Shown here one piece after another: positions 1 through 7,486 of a stretch of DNA of 35,409 bases; the stretch's first letter is position 1; each line of letters begins with the position of its first letter. The position numbers and the translations under genes were made by a program. Source of the stretch: Acidobacteriota bacterium (lineage in GTDB: Bacteria > Acidobacteriota > Terriglobia > Terriglobales > Acidobacteriaceae); the NCBI GenBank assembly GCA_021846985.1, contig JAJZVX010000033.1, positions 1 through 35,409 of the forward strand, given 5' to 3'. The notes below the pieces were generated by a model. The model did not search any database, was not told where the DNA came from, and worked only from the letters and a program-made list of their open reading frames with translations.

Positions 1-265
1 TGCTCACCACACGAACCCTTTACGATCCCCAGCGCAGGGCCGCTTGACCGCAGTGGCTCGTCGGCCCCCTGATCGGCGGCCGGGTCCCTACTGCTCAAAA
101 GTTGACAAATGGTAGGGAGTCCCCCCCGGTGTTGGCGCGCGACCTGGTTGAATCGCTCCGGCATCAGAACCCGGCTGAGCCGATAGTACGCGGTTCCGGC
201 GCTGGTTTTGTGCGCCGTTTCGCGCCTCCGCGCCACCTTCTGAAAGGAACTTCATCCCGCACAAA

Positions 266-279
266 CACTTACGTAAGTG
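266..279. promoter_or_regulatory. perfect 14-bp palindrome, possible operator
   Basis: CACTTACGTAAGTG reads the same on both strands. It sits 76 bases upstream of the -35 box of the ccmE promoter, a position suited to a dimeric activator or repressor. I cannot name the regulator. Confidence 0.4.
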
Positions 280-354
280 CCAACCCTGATCCGCGGCTCC
301 TGCGGTTCAGACCAATTCCAAGTGCGATTGCCCTGGGTCCACTCCTCCGGGCGG

Positions 355-383
355 TTGACCCAGCTTCTCATCGCTCGTATGGT
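355..383 (+). promoter_or_regulatory. ccmE operon promoter, near-leaderless
   Basis: A -35 box TTGACC (355-360), a 17-base spacer and a -10 box TATGGT (378-383) match the vegetative sigma consensus at 5/6 and 4/6. The ccmE ATG is only 11 bases after the -10, so the mRNA would have a leader of about 4-5 bases. This fits the absence of a Shine-Dalgarno site before ccmE. Confidence 0.5.
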
Positions 384-394
384 TAAAGATAAGT

Positions 395-928
395 ATGAAG
401 ATTCCAGCGAATACCTTGCGGATCGGGATAGCGGTTGCCATTATCGTGGGCACTGTGAGTTGGCTGGCGATATCCGGGTACGACGCCAACAAGAGCTACT
501 ATGTGACGGTCGCCGAGCTGGGCGGCATGGGCAGCAAGGCGTACACGAGCCGGTTGCGCGTGGAAGGGTTCGTGAAGCCTGGGTCGATTGCGCAGGACGG
601 CACGCACGTGACCTTTGTGCTCGACCAGTTTGAAAGCCACTCGGCCAAAGCCGGCACGGGGCGCATGCTGACGGTGGTGTACAAGGGAACGGAGCCGCCT
701 CCGGACACGTTCAAAGACGATGCGCAGGCGTTGGCCGAGGGCACCTATGGGCGGGACGGAGTTTTCCACGCCACGGCACTGCAGGCCAAGTGCGCGAGCA
801 AGTACGCGCCCGCGGCGCCGGGAGCCAGCCCCTCAAGTACAGCCGTGAGCGAGCGCTCGGCGGCCGCGGCGCCGGGGTTGCAGGCCAGCGCGGCAGCCGC
901 GAAATCCACGCCCGCCGCGGCGCAATGA
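395..928 (+). CDS. ccmE: cytochrome c maturation haem chaperone CcmE (CxxxY type)
   Basis: CcmE holds haem covalently in the periplasm and passes it from CcmABCD to the CcmF ligase. The 177-residue protein has one N-terminal membrane anchor (about residues 8-27), an OB-fold-like beta domain (about 35-138) and a disordered Ala/Ser/Pro tail (139-177). The haem-binding motif is normally HxxxY. Here the aligned place reads C133-A-S-K-Y137 in the context LQAKCASKYAP, so Cys replaces His. This CxxxY form is known from archaea and some anaerobic bacteria as System I*. The first ATG of the frame is used; it has no Shine-Dalgarno and lies just after a promoter. It is the first gene of ccmE-ccmA-ybaK-ccmB, with 4 bases to ccmA. 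Family call is firm from the beta domain, anchor, terminal motif and ccmA/ccmB neighbours. Confidence 0.88.
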   Translation: MKIPANTLRIGIAVAIIVGTVSWLAISGYDANKSYYVTVAELGGMGSKAYTSRLRVEGFVKPGSIAQDGTHVTFVLDQFESHSAKAGTGRMLTVVYKGTEPPPDTFKDDAQALAEGTYGRDGVFHATALQAKCASKYAPAAPGASPSSTAVSERSAAAAPGLQASAAAAKSTPAAAQ

Positions 929-932
929 CCGC

Positions 933-1619
933 ATGACTACGTCCGCGCCCCCCGAGGCATCGAGTTCGACGGTTTGCGCCCGTCTGGACCAGGTTTCCAA
1001 GCTTTTTGGATCGTTTGCCGCGCTGCGCCAGGTTTCCGCATCGCTGGAGCCGGGCCGCTGCTACGTTCTGCTGGGCGAAAACGGCGCGGGCAAGTCCACG
1101 CTGCTGCGCATACTGGCGGGCCTGCTGCGGCCCAGCCTGGGCGCGGTGAAGGTTTTTGGCGAATCCGATCCGCATCAGGCGCGCGCGCGGATTGGTTACA
1201 TGAGCCATGCGCCCATGCTCTACGACGAGCTGACGGCGGAGGAGAATCTGCGCTACTTTGCGCGCCTTTACCCGGGCCGCGCCTGCCCGGCGCCGGCGGA
1301 TGTGCTGCGGCAGGTGGGGCTGGACCCGAGCTTGCCGCGGATGGTGGGCCAGTATTCCCAGGGCATGCGGCAGCGGACGTCGCTGGCGCGGGTGCTGCTG
1401 CCACAGCCGGAGTTATTGCTGCTGGATGAGCCGTTCTCGAACATGGACGTGGAGAGCGCGGGGCAGATGGTGGAGCTGCTGGCGGGATTCCGGCGGCACA
1501 ACCGGACCATTGTGCTGACCACGCACCAGCGCGAACTGGCCGCGCCCATTGCCGACTGGGTGCTGCGCCTGCGCGCGGGGCGGGTGGCGGAGTTTGCGGA
1601 AGGGAACCCGACGCTATGA
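933..1619 (+). CDS. ccmA: haem exporter ATP-binding subunit CcmA
   Basis: ABC-transporter ATPase of the CcmABCD complex; ATP hydrolysis releases haem-loaded CcmE from CcmC/CcmD. The 228 residues hold all ABC motifs: Walker A GENGAGKST (48-56), signature YSQGM (141-145), Walker B LLLLDEP (161-167) and the H-loop His198. The protein has the ATPase domain only, as expected. It starts 4 bases after ccmE and its TGA overlaps the next ATG (ATGA), so it is translationally coupled to both. ABC ATPases look alike, so the CcmA label rests mainly on its place between ccmE and ccmB. Confidence 0.87.
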   Translation: MTTSAPPEASSSTVCARLDQVSKLFGSFAALRQVSASLEPGRCYVLLGENGAGKSTLLRILAGLLRPSLGAVKVFGESDPHQARARIGYMSHAPMLYDELTAEENLRYFARLYPGRACPAPADVLRQVGLDPSLPRMVGQYSQGMRQRTSLARVLLPQPELLLLDEPFSNMDVESAGQMVELLAGFRRHNRTIVLTTHQRELAAPIADWVLRLRAGRVAEFAEGNPTL

Positions 1620-2119
1620 AGACCAACGGGGCGCGCTTTCTGGAGCAGCTAGGCATTCCCTTCGAGCTGCGCACGTACGAGGTGGACCCCGGCGATCTGT
1701 CGGCCCTGGCGGTGGCGAAGAAGGTGGGCATGCCGCCGGAGCAGGTGTTCAAGACGCTGCTCACCTCGGGCGGTCCGGGCGCCTATGTGTTTGCCGTGAT
1801 TCCCGGCGACGCGGAGCTGGACCTGAAGAAGCTGGCGCGGGCGGCAGGGCTGCGCAAGGCGGAGATGGCGCCGCTGAAGGACGTGCAGCCGCTGACCGGC
1901 TACATCCGGGGCGGGGTGACGGTGTTTGGCGCGAAGAAGGCGTATCCGGTGTTTGTGGACGAGACGGCCCTTCTGTTTGACCGCATCAGCGTATCGGCGG
2001 GAGCGCGCGGAGCGCAGTTGATTCTTCGCCCCGAGGACTATCTCAGGGCGGCGGAAGCGCAGACGGCGGACCTGACCAAGGCGACAGGCCGTGCGGCCGC
2101 CGGGGAGGGCCAGGCATGA
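1616..2119 (+). CDS. ybaK: YbaK/EbsC-family Cys-tRNA deacylase
   Basis: Members of this family hydrolyse Cys-tRNA(Pro) that prolyl-tRNA synthetase has mischarged, an editing step in trans. The 167-residue protein shows the family features: KTLL (about 46-49), a DAELDLKKLA segment, TGYIRGGV with the glycines that bind the 3' end, FVDETA and a C-terminal SAGARG...L..ED stretch. Length is normal for the family. It overlaps ccmA by ATGA, and its stop overlaps the ccmB start, so it is embedded within the ccm operon. It has no known role in cytochrome c maturation; co-transcription may only be convenience. Other deacylases of the fold cannot be fully excluded. Confidence 0.88.
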   Translation: MKTNGARFLEQLGIPFELRTYEVDPGDLSALAVAKKVGMPPEQVFKTLLTSGGPGAYVFAVIPGDAELDLKKLARAAGLRKAEMAPLKDVQPLTGYIRGGVTVFGAKKAYPVFVDETALLFDRISVSAGARGAQLILRPEDYLRAAEAQTADLTKATGRAAAGEGQA

Positions 2120-2787
2120 TGGGCGGCGCACTGTGGACGCATCTGGCGAAGGAGCTGCGCATCGAGTGGCGGTCGCTGGACGCGATTGTTTCGATGCTGT
2201 TCTTTTCCGGCCTGGTGGTGGTGCTGTTTTCGATTGCGTTCGATCCGCGCGGGGCGTTTTCACAGCAGATTGCCGGCGGGGTGCTGTGCGTGGCCACCAT
2301 GTTTGCCTCAGTGAGCGCGTTGAACCAGGCGTGGGCGCGGGAGATCCGCCACCAGGTGCTGGATGCGCAGCGCATGGCGCCCTCGCCGGGCGCGGAGCTT
2401 TACCTGGCCAAGGCGATCGCCAACTTTCTCTTTGTCTCGATTGTGCAGGTGCTGCTGGCGCCGTTTTTCTTTGTGTTTTATAACCTGCACATCGCGGGAC
2501 AGGCGTGGCTGCTGGCGGCGGTGCTGCCGCTGGGCACATGGGCACTGGTGGCCAACGGAGTGTTTTTTGCCGCGCTGTCAATCCGCAGCCGCAACCGCGA
2601 ACTGCTGCTCAGCCTGATCCTGTTTCCCATCTTCATTCCGGCGCTGCTGGCCATGGTGCAGGCCACTACGGGGATCCTGACGGGGGAGAGCGAGCCCACG
2701 CTGTGGATCAAGATGCTGGCGGGCTACGACATCATCTTTACCACCGCCAGCCTGCTGCTCTTCGACGTGGTGTTTCACGCCGAGTGA
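2116..2787 (+). CDS. ccmB: haem exporter membrane subunit CcmB
   Basis: CcmB is the membrane partner of CcmA in the CcmABCD complex. The 223 residues form about six hydrophobic helices; the N-terminus has the typical HLAKELRIEWRSLDAI entry before the first helix, and the long loop AREIRHQVLDAQRMAPSPG matches the family's cytoplasmic loop. Two start codons are adjacent (ATGATG, 2116 and 2119); the first overlaps the ybaK stop and is used here. No ccmC follows on this strand; ccmC and ccmD are 5 kb away on the other strand. Confidence 0.87.
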   Translation: MMGGALWTHLAKELRIEWRSLDAIVSMLFFSGLVVVLFSIAFDPRGAFSQQIAGGVLCVATMFASVSALNQAWAREIRHQVLDAQRMAPSPGAELYLAKAIANFLFVSIVQVLLAPFFFVFYNLHIAGQAWLLAAVLPLGTWALVANGVFFAALSIRSRNRELLLSLILFPIFIPALLAMVQATTGILTGESEPTLWIKMLAGYDIIFTTASLLLFDVVFHAE

Positions 2788-2816
2788 GGGCGCGCCGTTT
2801 TCACGAGAGGTAGCGT

Positions 2817-3731
2817 ATGCCGACTGAACCCGCTTCCGAAGCAGGGCCCGCAATCGCGATGCAGATGGCGGGCGAGCCGGCGGCCGAGACGACCGCGTCG
2901 CAAGAGAAGTGGTACCGCTGGCGGCGGGACGGCGCGGTGCTGGCGCGGTATCTGCTCGACAGCGAGGTGCACACATACGCCTTCAGCGTGGCGGCGAACG
3001 CGATTCTGTCGTTTATCCCGTTTCTGATCCTCCTCTACGCGCTGAGTCATGCCGTCTTCCACTCCGGCATCATGACCTCGGTGATCGACAAGATGGTGGA
3101 AGGCTTCCTCCCCGCCGACCTTTCCGATCCGACATTCGTGATCCGCAATCTACACTATGCGGCCGCCAGCCAGGGGGTCCGCTTCTTTTCGATTGTCTTG
3201 ATCCTGGTGGCCTGCACCGGCATCTTCCTGCCGTTGGAGGTCGCTCTGAATCAGGCATGGGGAGTGACCAGGAGCAGAAACTACATCATGAACCAGATTG
3301 TCGCCTTCGGACTGGCGATTCTCATGGTTGTTCTGGCGCTGGCCGCGATCCTTCTCAGCACAGGGGAGCGCATGGTTCTCGACATCGTGTCCTTCCACCA
3401 CGCCGACAACCTTGTCTGTCGCAGCTTCAGCAATGCATGGTTCACGGCCGCCACGGGGATCGCTTCCATCGCCTTCTTTTTTTCGGTCTACTGGCTTCTG
3501 CCCAACCGCAAAATCGCCCCCCGGCAGGTTCTGCGCACGTCGATTTATACGGGCCTGATCTGGCTGGCCGCCAAATACCTCTTCGCCGCAATTCTGCCCC
3601 ATCTCGATCTGGAATCTCTTTACCGCCCCTTCCAGATTTCGGTTGGTCTTCTGCTCTGGGCTTATATCTCCGGGCTGATTCTGTTTGCCGGAGCGCAGTT
3701 CAGCGTGGCGCGGATGGGGGCGAAGGGATAG
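2817..3731 (+). CDS. YihY/BrkB-family inner-membrane protein
   Basis: A 304-residue integral membrane protein of the YihY/virulence factor BrkB family (UPF0761), once mislabelled ribonuclease BN. After about 45 soluble residues it has about six hydrophobic helices. Family signatures visible are YAFSVAANAILSFIPFLILL in the first helix, a central FLPLEVALNQAWGV segment and a C-terminal LLLWAYISGLILFAGAQF helix with the usual G-A-Q ending. The start has a good Shine-Dalgarno (GAGAGGT). The 29-base gap to ccmB allows co-transcription. The biochemical role of the family is not settled; transport or envelope functions have been proposed. Confidence 0.85.
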   Translation: MPTEPASEAGPAIAMQMAGEPAAETTASQEKWYRWRRDGAVLARYLLDSEVHTYAFSVAANAILSFIPFLILLYALSHAVFHSGIMTSVIDKMVEGFLPADLSDPTFVIRNLHYAAASQGVRFFSIVLILVACTGIFLPLEVALNQAWGVTRSRNYIMNQIVAFGLAILMVVLALAAILLSTGERMVLDIVSFHHADNLVCRSFSNAWFTAATGIASIAFFFSVYWLLPNRKIAPRQVLRTSIYTGLIWLAAKYLFAAILPHLDLESLYRPFQISVGLLLWAYISGLILFAGAQFSVARMGAKG

Positions 3732-3741
3732 GGCGCGCGGG

Positions 3742-4161
3742 CTATTCTTCGATGACGATGTTTTGGGCCGCCTCGATGCAGGCGGGCTGCATCGCGCCGG
3801 GGCGCAGGAGCGCAAGGGGACAGACTTCGAAGCCGGCGAAAAGAGTCTTCGACCTGGCGGAATGCACCCGCGCCCGGAGATCATGGCTCACGTTTACGGG
3901 GAATTCCGGCGTTTCGTTATCCCGGCTCCGCCCATCGGCCGAAGGACCGCTGTAGATTCCCAGAATCCGGCGGGTGCCAATCTTCCATAGACGGAACGAA
4001 GGATTGCCGTTGGCCATCCAGAGCCTGCCGTGGGCCCAATAGCAGGATTGCGCGATGGCCGGGGTCTTGCAGGGGATGGCGCGCCGTGGATCGTTTTGGG
4101 CGTTGCCGGCAAGACCCATCGCTATGGCCAAAAGAGCGAAGAGAAATGCTCTGCACTTCAT
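3742..4161 (-). CDS. small exported protein of unknown function, four Cys
   Basis: I do not recognise a named family. The 139-residue product begins with a clear signal peptide (MKCRAFLFALLAIAMGLAG, likely cut near residue 20-22). The mature part has four cysteines (C31, C40, C114, C128), an even number compatible with disulphides in the periplasm. A central stretch is rich in aromatic residues (SCYWAHGRLWMANGNPSFRLW). The start at 4161 is chosen because it gives the signal peptide. No Shine-Dalgarno is seen, but TACGCT lies seven bases before the ATG, so the mRNA may be leaderless. It runs convergently into the YihY gene, 10 bases apart. Confidence 0.6.
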   Translation of the reverse strand: MKCRAFLFALLAIAMGLAGNAQNDPRRAIPCKTPAIAQSCYWAHGRLWMANGNPSFRLWKIGTRRILGIYSGPSADGRSRDNETPEFPVNVSHDLRARVHSARSKTLFAGFEVCPLALLRPGAMQPACIEAAQNIVIEE

Positions 4162-4300
4162 GCGCGACAGCGTAACGCGCGGTCCGTCCTGGCCGCGATC
4201 ACCCCCAAGATCGAAGGCTACCGCGCCTTCACGACCGCGGTTGTTGCGGCGGATTCCGGTCAGAGATCCGGCGGCATCGAGCCGTGTTTGGGCACCGCGC

Positions 4301-5464
4301 TCAGGGCAGGCGGAAGGCTTTGCCGGCGATGGCGTTGGGGGCGCGGCCGGTGGGGAGGATGGTGAAGAGGGAACGGTTGGAGAGGCGGGCCACGGCCACG
4401 TCGGCGGAGCGGGTATCGACGACGAAGAGCAGGTGTCCGGCGGCGGAAAAGGCCATGGCGGAGGGTCCGTCGCCGACATGGATGGCTCCGGCGCGGCGGC
4501 CGTCGTCGATGGCGTAGATGGTGACGTATTGCGAGTGAAGGTTGGCGACGTAGAGCAGGGCGTTGTTGGCGGAGACGAGTCCGCGGACGGGATCGTCGCC
4601 GATCATGTAGGCTCCGCCGACATCGTCGGTGCCGGTGACGACCTCGGAGATGTTGTCGGAGAGGGAGTTGGCGACGAACAGTTCGCCGCCGTCGGGCTTG
4701 AGGGCCAGTTGGACGGGGGCGCGGCCCACGTCCAGGAGGGCCTCCAGGCGGTCGGGCTGGTTGGGGTGGAACTTGGAGTGGGCCAGGGCGATGGCCATGA
4801 TCTGGTGGCCAGCGGAGCAGGCCGCGAAGGCCTTGGTGGAGTCGGGCAGAATGACAGCGTCGGAGGCGCCGGGGCAGTTCTCGAAGACGGCGCGAACGGA
4901 GCGTGCGGCGGGATCGAGGATGGTGACGGAGCCGGCCGCGCGGTTGGGGACGACCAGGGATTTGCCGTCGGGCGAGATACGCGCCTTGACCGGCTCCTCG
5001 CCGGAGGCGAGGGTGGCGACCTGGCGGCGCGCCTTGAGATCGACCACGGAGATGGTGTTGGAGGCGGCGTTGGCGATGTAGGCCAGGTCGTCGTGGGGGC
5101 CGATGTCGATGGAGACCGGCTGGCGCTGGAGGGGAATGGTGGCGGCGACGGTGTTGGATTCGGCGTTGAGAACGGAGAGCGAACCTTGGCCTTCGGACGG
5201 GCCGGAGTTGACGACATAGACCTCGTTGCGGGTGCGGCTGGCGGCCACGGCCACGGGGCGCTGGCCCACAGCGATCTCGCGGTCGATGCGCAGGTTGACG
5301 GCATCGATCACGGTGACGGTGCCGCTGCCGCCGTTGGTTACGTAGACGTATTCGCGGTAGTCCGGCGGATACGTGGGAAAGTCCTGCGTGCGGCAGCCGG
5401 CCAGGACGAGCAACAGGAGGGGGAAGACCAGGGATCGTGCGCGAGAGGCGTGCATCAGGTTCAT
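4301..5464 (-). CDS. YVTN-repeat beta-propeller lipoprotein
   Basis: A secreted beta-propeller of the YVTN/lactonase type. With the start at 5464 the 387-residue protein has a lipoprotein signal ending in the lipobox LAGC (Cys24), then blades beginning YVYVTNGGSGTVTVIDA (about 39-55), each about 40 residues and carrying the (V/L)Y(V/I)xN...S(V/I)xVxD pattern. Such propellers act as surface or periplasmic binding scaffolds; some homologues are enzymes, but no catalytic function can be read here. In-frame ATGs also exist at 5455 and 5509; none has a strong Shine-Dalgarno, and 5464 gives the best signal length. Nothing in the neighbours ties it to a pathway. Confidence 0.83.
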   Translation of the reverse strand: MNLMHASRARSLVFPLLLLVLAGCRTQDFPTYPPDYREYVYVTNGGSGTVTVIDAVNLRIDREIAVGQRPVAVAASRTRNEVYVVNSGPSEGQGSLSVLNAESNTVAATIPLQRQPVSIDIGPHDDLAYIANAASNTISVVDLKARRQVATLASGEEPVKARISPDGKSLVVPNRAAGSVTILDPAARSVRAVFENCPGASDAVILPDSTKAFAACSAGHQIMAIALAHSKFHPNQPDRLEALLDVGRAPVQLALKPDGGELFVANSLSDNISEVVTGTDDVGGAYMIGDDPVRGLVSANNALLYVANLHSQYVTIYAIDDGRRAGAIHVGDGPSAMAFSAAGHLLFVVDTRSADVAVARLSNRSLFTILPTGRAPNAIAGKAFRLP

Positions 5465-5656
5465 GGTAGGGGGTCCAGCGTCGATGGGCGCAGGTGGCTC
5501 GGTATTCATGGTATCCCGGCGGACCCGGGGATGGGGGGATTCTTCGCGATTTGTGGAAGCCGGGTGGAGTTCGGGTGTTGAAGGGGGCTTTTGTGGTTTC
5601 CTGCTCCTGCGCCGCAAAGCTGCGCAAGGGGAGGAGACTCGCGGCTTGCGGCGCGT

Positions 5657-6709
5657 CTAGTTTGCCGCGGCCTGGACGTGGATGCCATGCGGCAGCGAAC
5701 GGCCCACGACCGGGGCAATCTGCTCGAGTTCGTTCAGCATCTGGACGAACTGGGCGGGATAGATGGACTGCGGGCCGTCGGAGAGCGCGATTTCAGGATG
5801 ATCGTGGACCTCGACGAGGACGCCGTCGGCGCCGGAGGCGATGGCGGCGCGGGCCATGGGCAGAACGGAGTCGCGCTTGCCGGTGCCGTGGCTGGGATCG
5901 ACGAGGATGGGCAGATGGCTGAGCCGCTGCACGGCGGGAACGATGCTGAGGTCGAGGGTGTTGCGCGTGTGGTCGGCAAAGGTGCGCACGCCGCGCTCGC
6001 AGAGGATGACCTCGTAGTTGCCCTCGCTCATGATGTACTCGGCGGCCATGAGGAATTCCTCGAGGGTGGCGGAGAGTCCGCGCTTGAGCAGGACGGGCTT
6101 GCGCAGGCGGCCTGCGTGCTTGAGCAGGGAGAAGTTCTGCATGTTGCGGGCCCCGATCTGGATGACGTCGGCCCACGCGGCAACCAGCTCGAGCGACTGG
6201 CTGTCGATGGCCTCGGTGACGATGCGCAGGCCGAATTTGTCGCGGATGTCCGCCATGATCTGGAGCGCTTCGAAGCCCAGGCCCTGGAAGGCGTAGGGAG
6301 AGGTGCGGGGCTTGTAGGCGCCGCCGCGGAAGAACTGCGCGCCGGCGGCCGCCACTTGCGCGGCGATGGCGAAGGCCTGCTCGCGGCTTTCAATGGAGCA
6401 GGGTCCGGCGATGACCGCCAGGCCGCGGCCGCCGATGGCCGCATCGGTGCCTGGAAAGCGGACCACGGTGTCCTCTTCCTTCACGTCGCGGCTGGCGAGC
6501 TTGTAGGCTTTGGAGACCCGGATGACCTCGGCCACTCCGGAAAGAGACTCCAGGTTCCCGCGATCCACCTCGCCACGGTTGCCGGTGATGCCGATCGCCG
6601 TTCTCTGAGCACCGGGAAGCGGGTGGGCGCGGAAGCCCAACTGCTGGATATGATCGCAAACCGCCTGGATTTCTTCCGGCGTGGCATGCGCCTTCATGAC
6701 AACTAACAT
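5657..6709 (-). CDS. aroF: 3-deoxy-7-phosphoheptulonate (DAHP) synthase
   Basis: Catalyses the first step of the shikimate pathway, condensing phosphoenolpyruvate and erythrose 4-phosphate in the cytosol. The 350 residues split into an N-terminal ferredoxin-like regulatory domain (1 to about 75, [21 protein letters not shown]) and a TIM-barrel catalytic domain. Visible motifs are AGPCSIES (101-108, metal-binding Cys104), [11 protein letters not shown] (133-143), [15 protein letters not shown] and [10 protein letters not shown]. This is the type I-beta form found in Bacillus and Thermotoga. The start at 6709 follows a GAGGGCGG Shine-Dalgarno and a TTGCCC/TAGACT promoter. In-frame ATG 6757 lies beyond the promoter and is rejected. 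Confidence 0.93.
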   Translation of the reverse strand: MLVVMKAHATPEEIQAVCDHIQQLGFRAHPLPGAQRTAIGITGNRGEVDRGNLESLSGVAEVIRVSKAYKLASRDVKEEDTVVRFPGTDAAIGGRGLAVIAGPCSIESREQAFAIAAQVAAAGAQFFRGGAYKPRTSPYAFQGLGFEALQIMADIRDKFGLRIVTEAIDSQSLELVAAWADVIQIGARNMQNFSLLKHAGRLRKPVLLKRGLSATLEEFLMAAEYIMSEGNYEVILCERGVRTFADHTRNTLDLSIVPAVQRLSHLPILVDPSHGTGKRDSVLPMARAAIASGADGVLVEVHDHPEIALSDGPQSIYPAQFVQMLNELEQIAPVVGRSLPHGIHVQAAAN

Positions 6710-6728
6710 GGGCCGCCCTCGAAACATC

Positions 6729-6757
6729 AGTCTACCGGCTGGGGAAGAGAAGGGCAA
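6729..6757 (-). promoter_or_regulatory. aroF promoter
   Basis: On the minus strand, TTGCCC and TAGACT are separated by exactly 17 bases, each 4/6 to consensus. The -10 ends 19 bases before the aroF ATG, leaving room for the visible GAGGGCGG ribosome site. Confidence 0.45.
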
Positions 6758-6976
6758 TCTTTGCGGATGGGGGAAGATCGTCTTGGCGGCGACGGCATCT
6801 TCAGGGGAGCGGCATCCGCGCGCAGCCTGGGAAGGCTGGCGTTTCCGGGGGCGTTCGTCTTCCTCTCGCCGGGATGCAGGTTTCCATGGAGTGAATCGGG
6901 TGCGCTGGCCTGGGGGAGCCGGCGCATGAATACAACGCGGAACGGGGAGATCGCGAATGAAGCGAAGCCGCGGCGC

Positions 6977-7075
6977 CTATTCGGGATCGTCCGGCGTCTC
7001 CGCGGACCTGGTGGCGACGATGGCGGGGGCAATCACCATTCCGATGAACGCAAGGGCAATCAAAAGGTCATGCAT
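6977..7075 (-). CDS. 32-residue single-helix membrane protein
   Basis: A very short open frame with strong translation signals. The ATG at 7075 is preceded by AAGGAG ten bases upstream. The product MHDLLIALAFIGMVIAPAIV continues with a charged tail (ATRSAETPDDPE) before TAG. One hydrophobic helix (residues 4-22) followed by a polar tail makes a one-pass inner-membrane miniprotein. I know no function. It stands alone between aroF and the ccmC-ccmD operon on the same strand, with more than 200 non-coding bases on both sides. Confidence 0.55.
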   Translation of the reverse strand: MHDLLIALAFIGMVIAPAIVATRSAETPDDPE

Positions 7076-7227
7076 GGGTACCGTTCTCCTTGAGCAGTAG
7101 CTAGGATGCTGTCCGTATTTGAATCATCGGGCAGAATTGGGAACGGTTAAATACCACTAAGACGTCTGCGAATGACCTGGTGGTGGTATCGATCTCCCAC
7201 GAAGGTAATGCGCGCGGCGCGCGGCGC

Positions 7228-7264
7228 AAACAAAAGGCAGGCCGCTGCGAGGAGCAGGCCTGCC
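7228..7264 (-). terminator. Rho-independent terminator of the ccmC-ccmD operon
   Basis: Perfect 8-bp stem GGCAGGCC (7236-7243) / GGCCTGCC (7257-7264); on the minus strand it is followed by TTTTGTTTG. It lies 35 bases after the ccmD stop. Confidence 0.6.
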
Positions 7265-7299
7265 GGGTGTGAAGACCGAAGGAGAAGCGGGGTGCAATC

Positions 7300-7449
7300 T
7301 CAGCGTGAATCGCGGTTCATGCGCGCCTGGGTGCGCTTGAGCGCACTCCAGCGATAGCCGAGCCAGGCCAGATAGCCGAGCTGGATGACCCATGTGACAG
7401 TGTAGGCGGCGACAAGAAATTCGTGATTGAGAGCGGCGGCTTGATCCAT
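7300..7449 (-). CDS. ccmD: CcmD-like small haem exporter subunit
   Basis: A 49-residue protein directly after ccmC, with a single helix in the pattern of CcmD: AAYTVTWVIQLGYLAWLGYR, then a basic tail (KRTQARMNRDSR). CcmD is needed for release of haem-CcmE from CcmC. The ATG at 7449 follows AAAGGAA and lies 37 bases after the ccmC stop. Identification rests on size, topology, tail charge and position; CcmD proteins share little sequence. Confidence 0.7.
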   Translation of the reverse strand: MDQAAALNHEFLVAAYTVTWVIQLGYLAWLGYRWSALKRTQARMNRDSR

Positions 7450-7486
7450 GGTTTTCCTTTGGTTGGGGCCGGCGGACGGCGGGGAA

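Larger units (their letters stand above)
1..394. other. non-coding leader upstream of ccmE
   Basis: No convincing gene is seen in these 394 bases: the open frames are short, lack Shine-Dalgarno sites and resemble nothing I recognise. The stretch holds an inverted repeat TCCCTAC (85-91) / GTAGGGA (112-118) with TTGACA (102-107) in its loop but no -10 at the right distance, a 14-bp perfect palindrome (266-279) and a good promoter just before ccmE (355-383). The upstream gene that would explain the first bases lies outside the window. Confidence 0.6.

Noticed and set aside
102..130. TTGACA (102-107) as a promoter
   Set aside because: No acceptable -10 box lies 16-18 bases downstream, and the sequence sits in the loop of an inverted repeat.
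4055..5581. Long open frame on the plus strand opposite the YVTN lipoprotein
   Set aside because: The product is a Gly/Asp/Val-rich repeat with no signal or domain. It is a by-product of high GC content over the real minus-strand gene.
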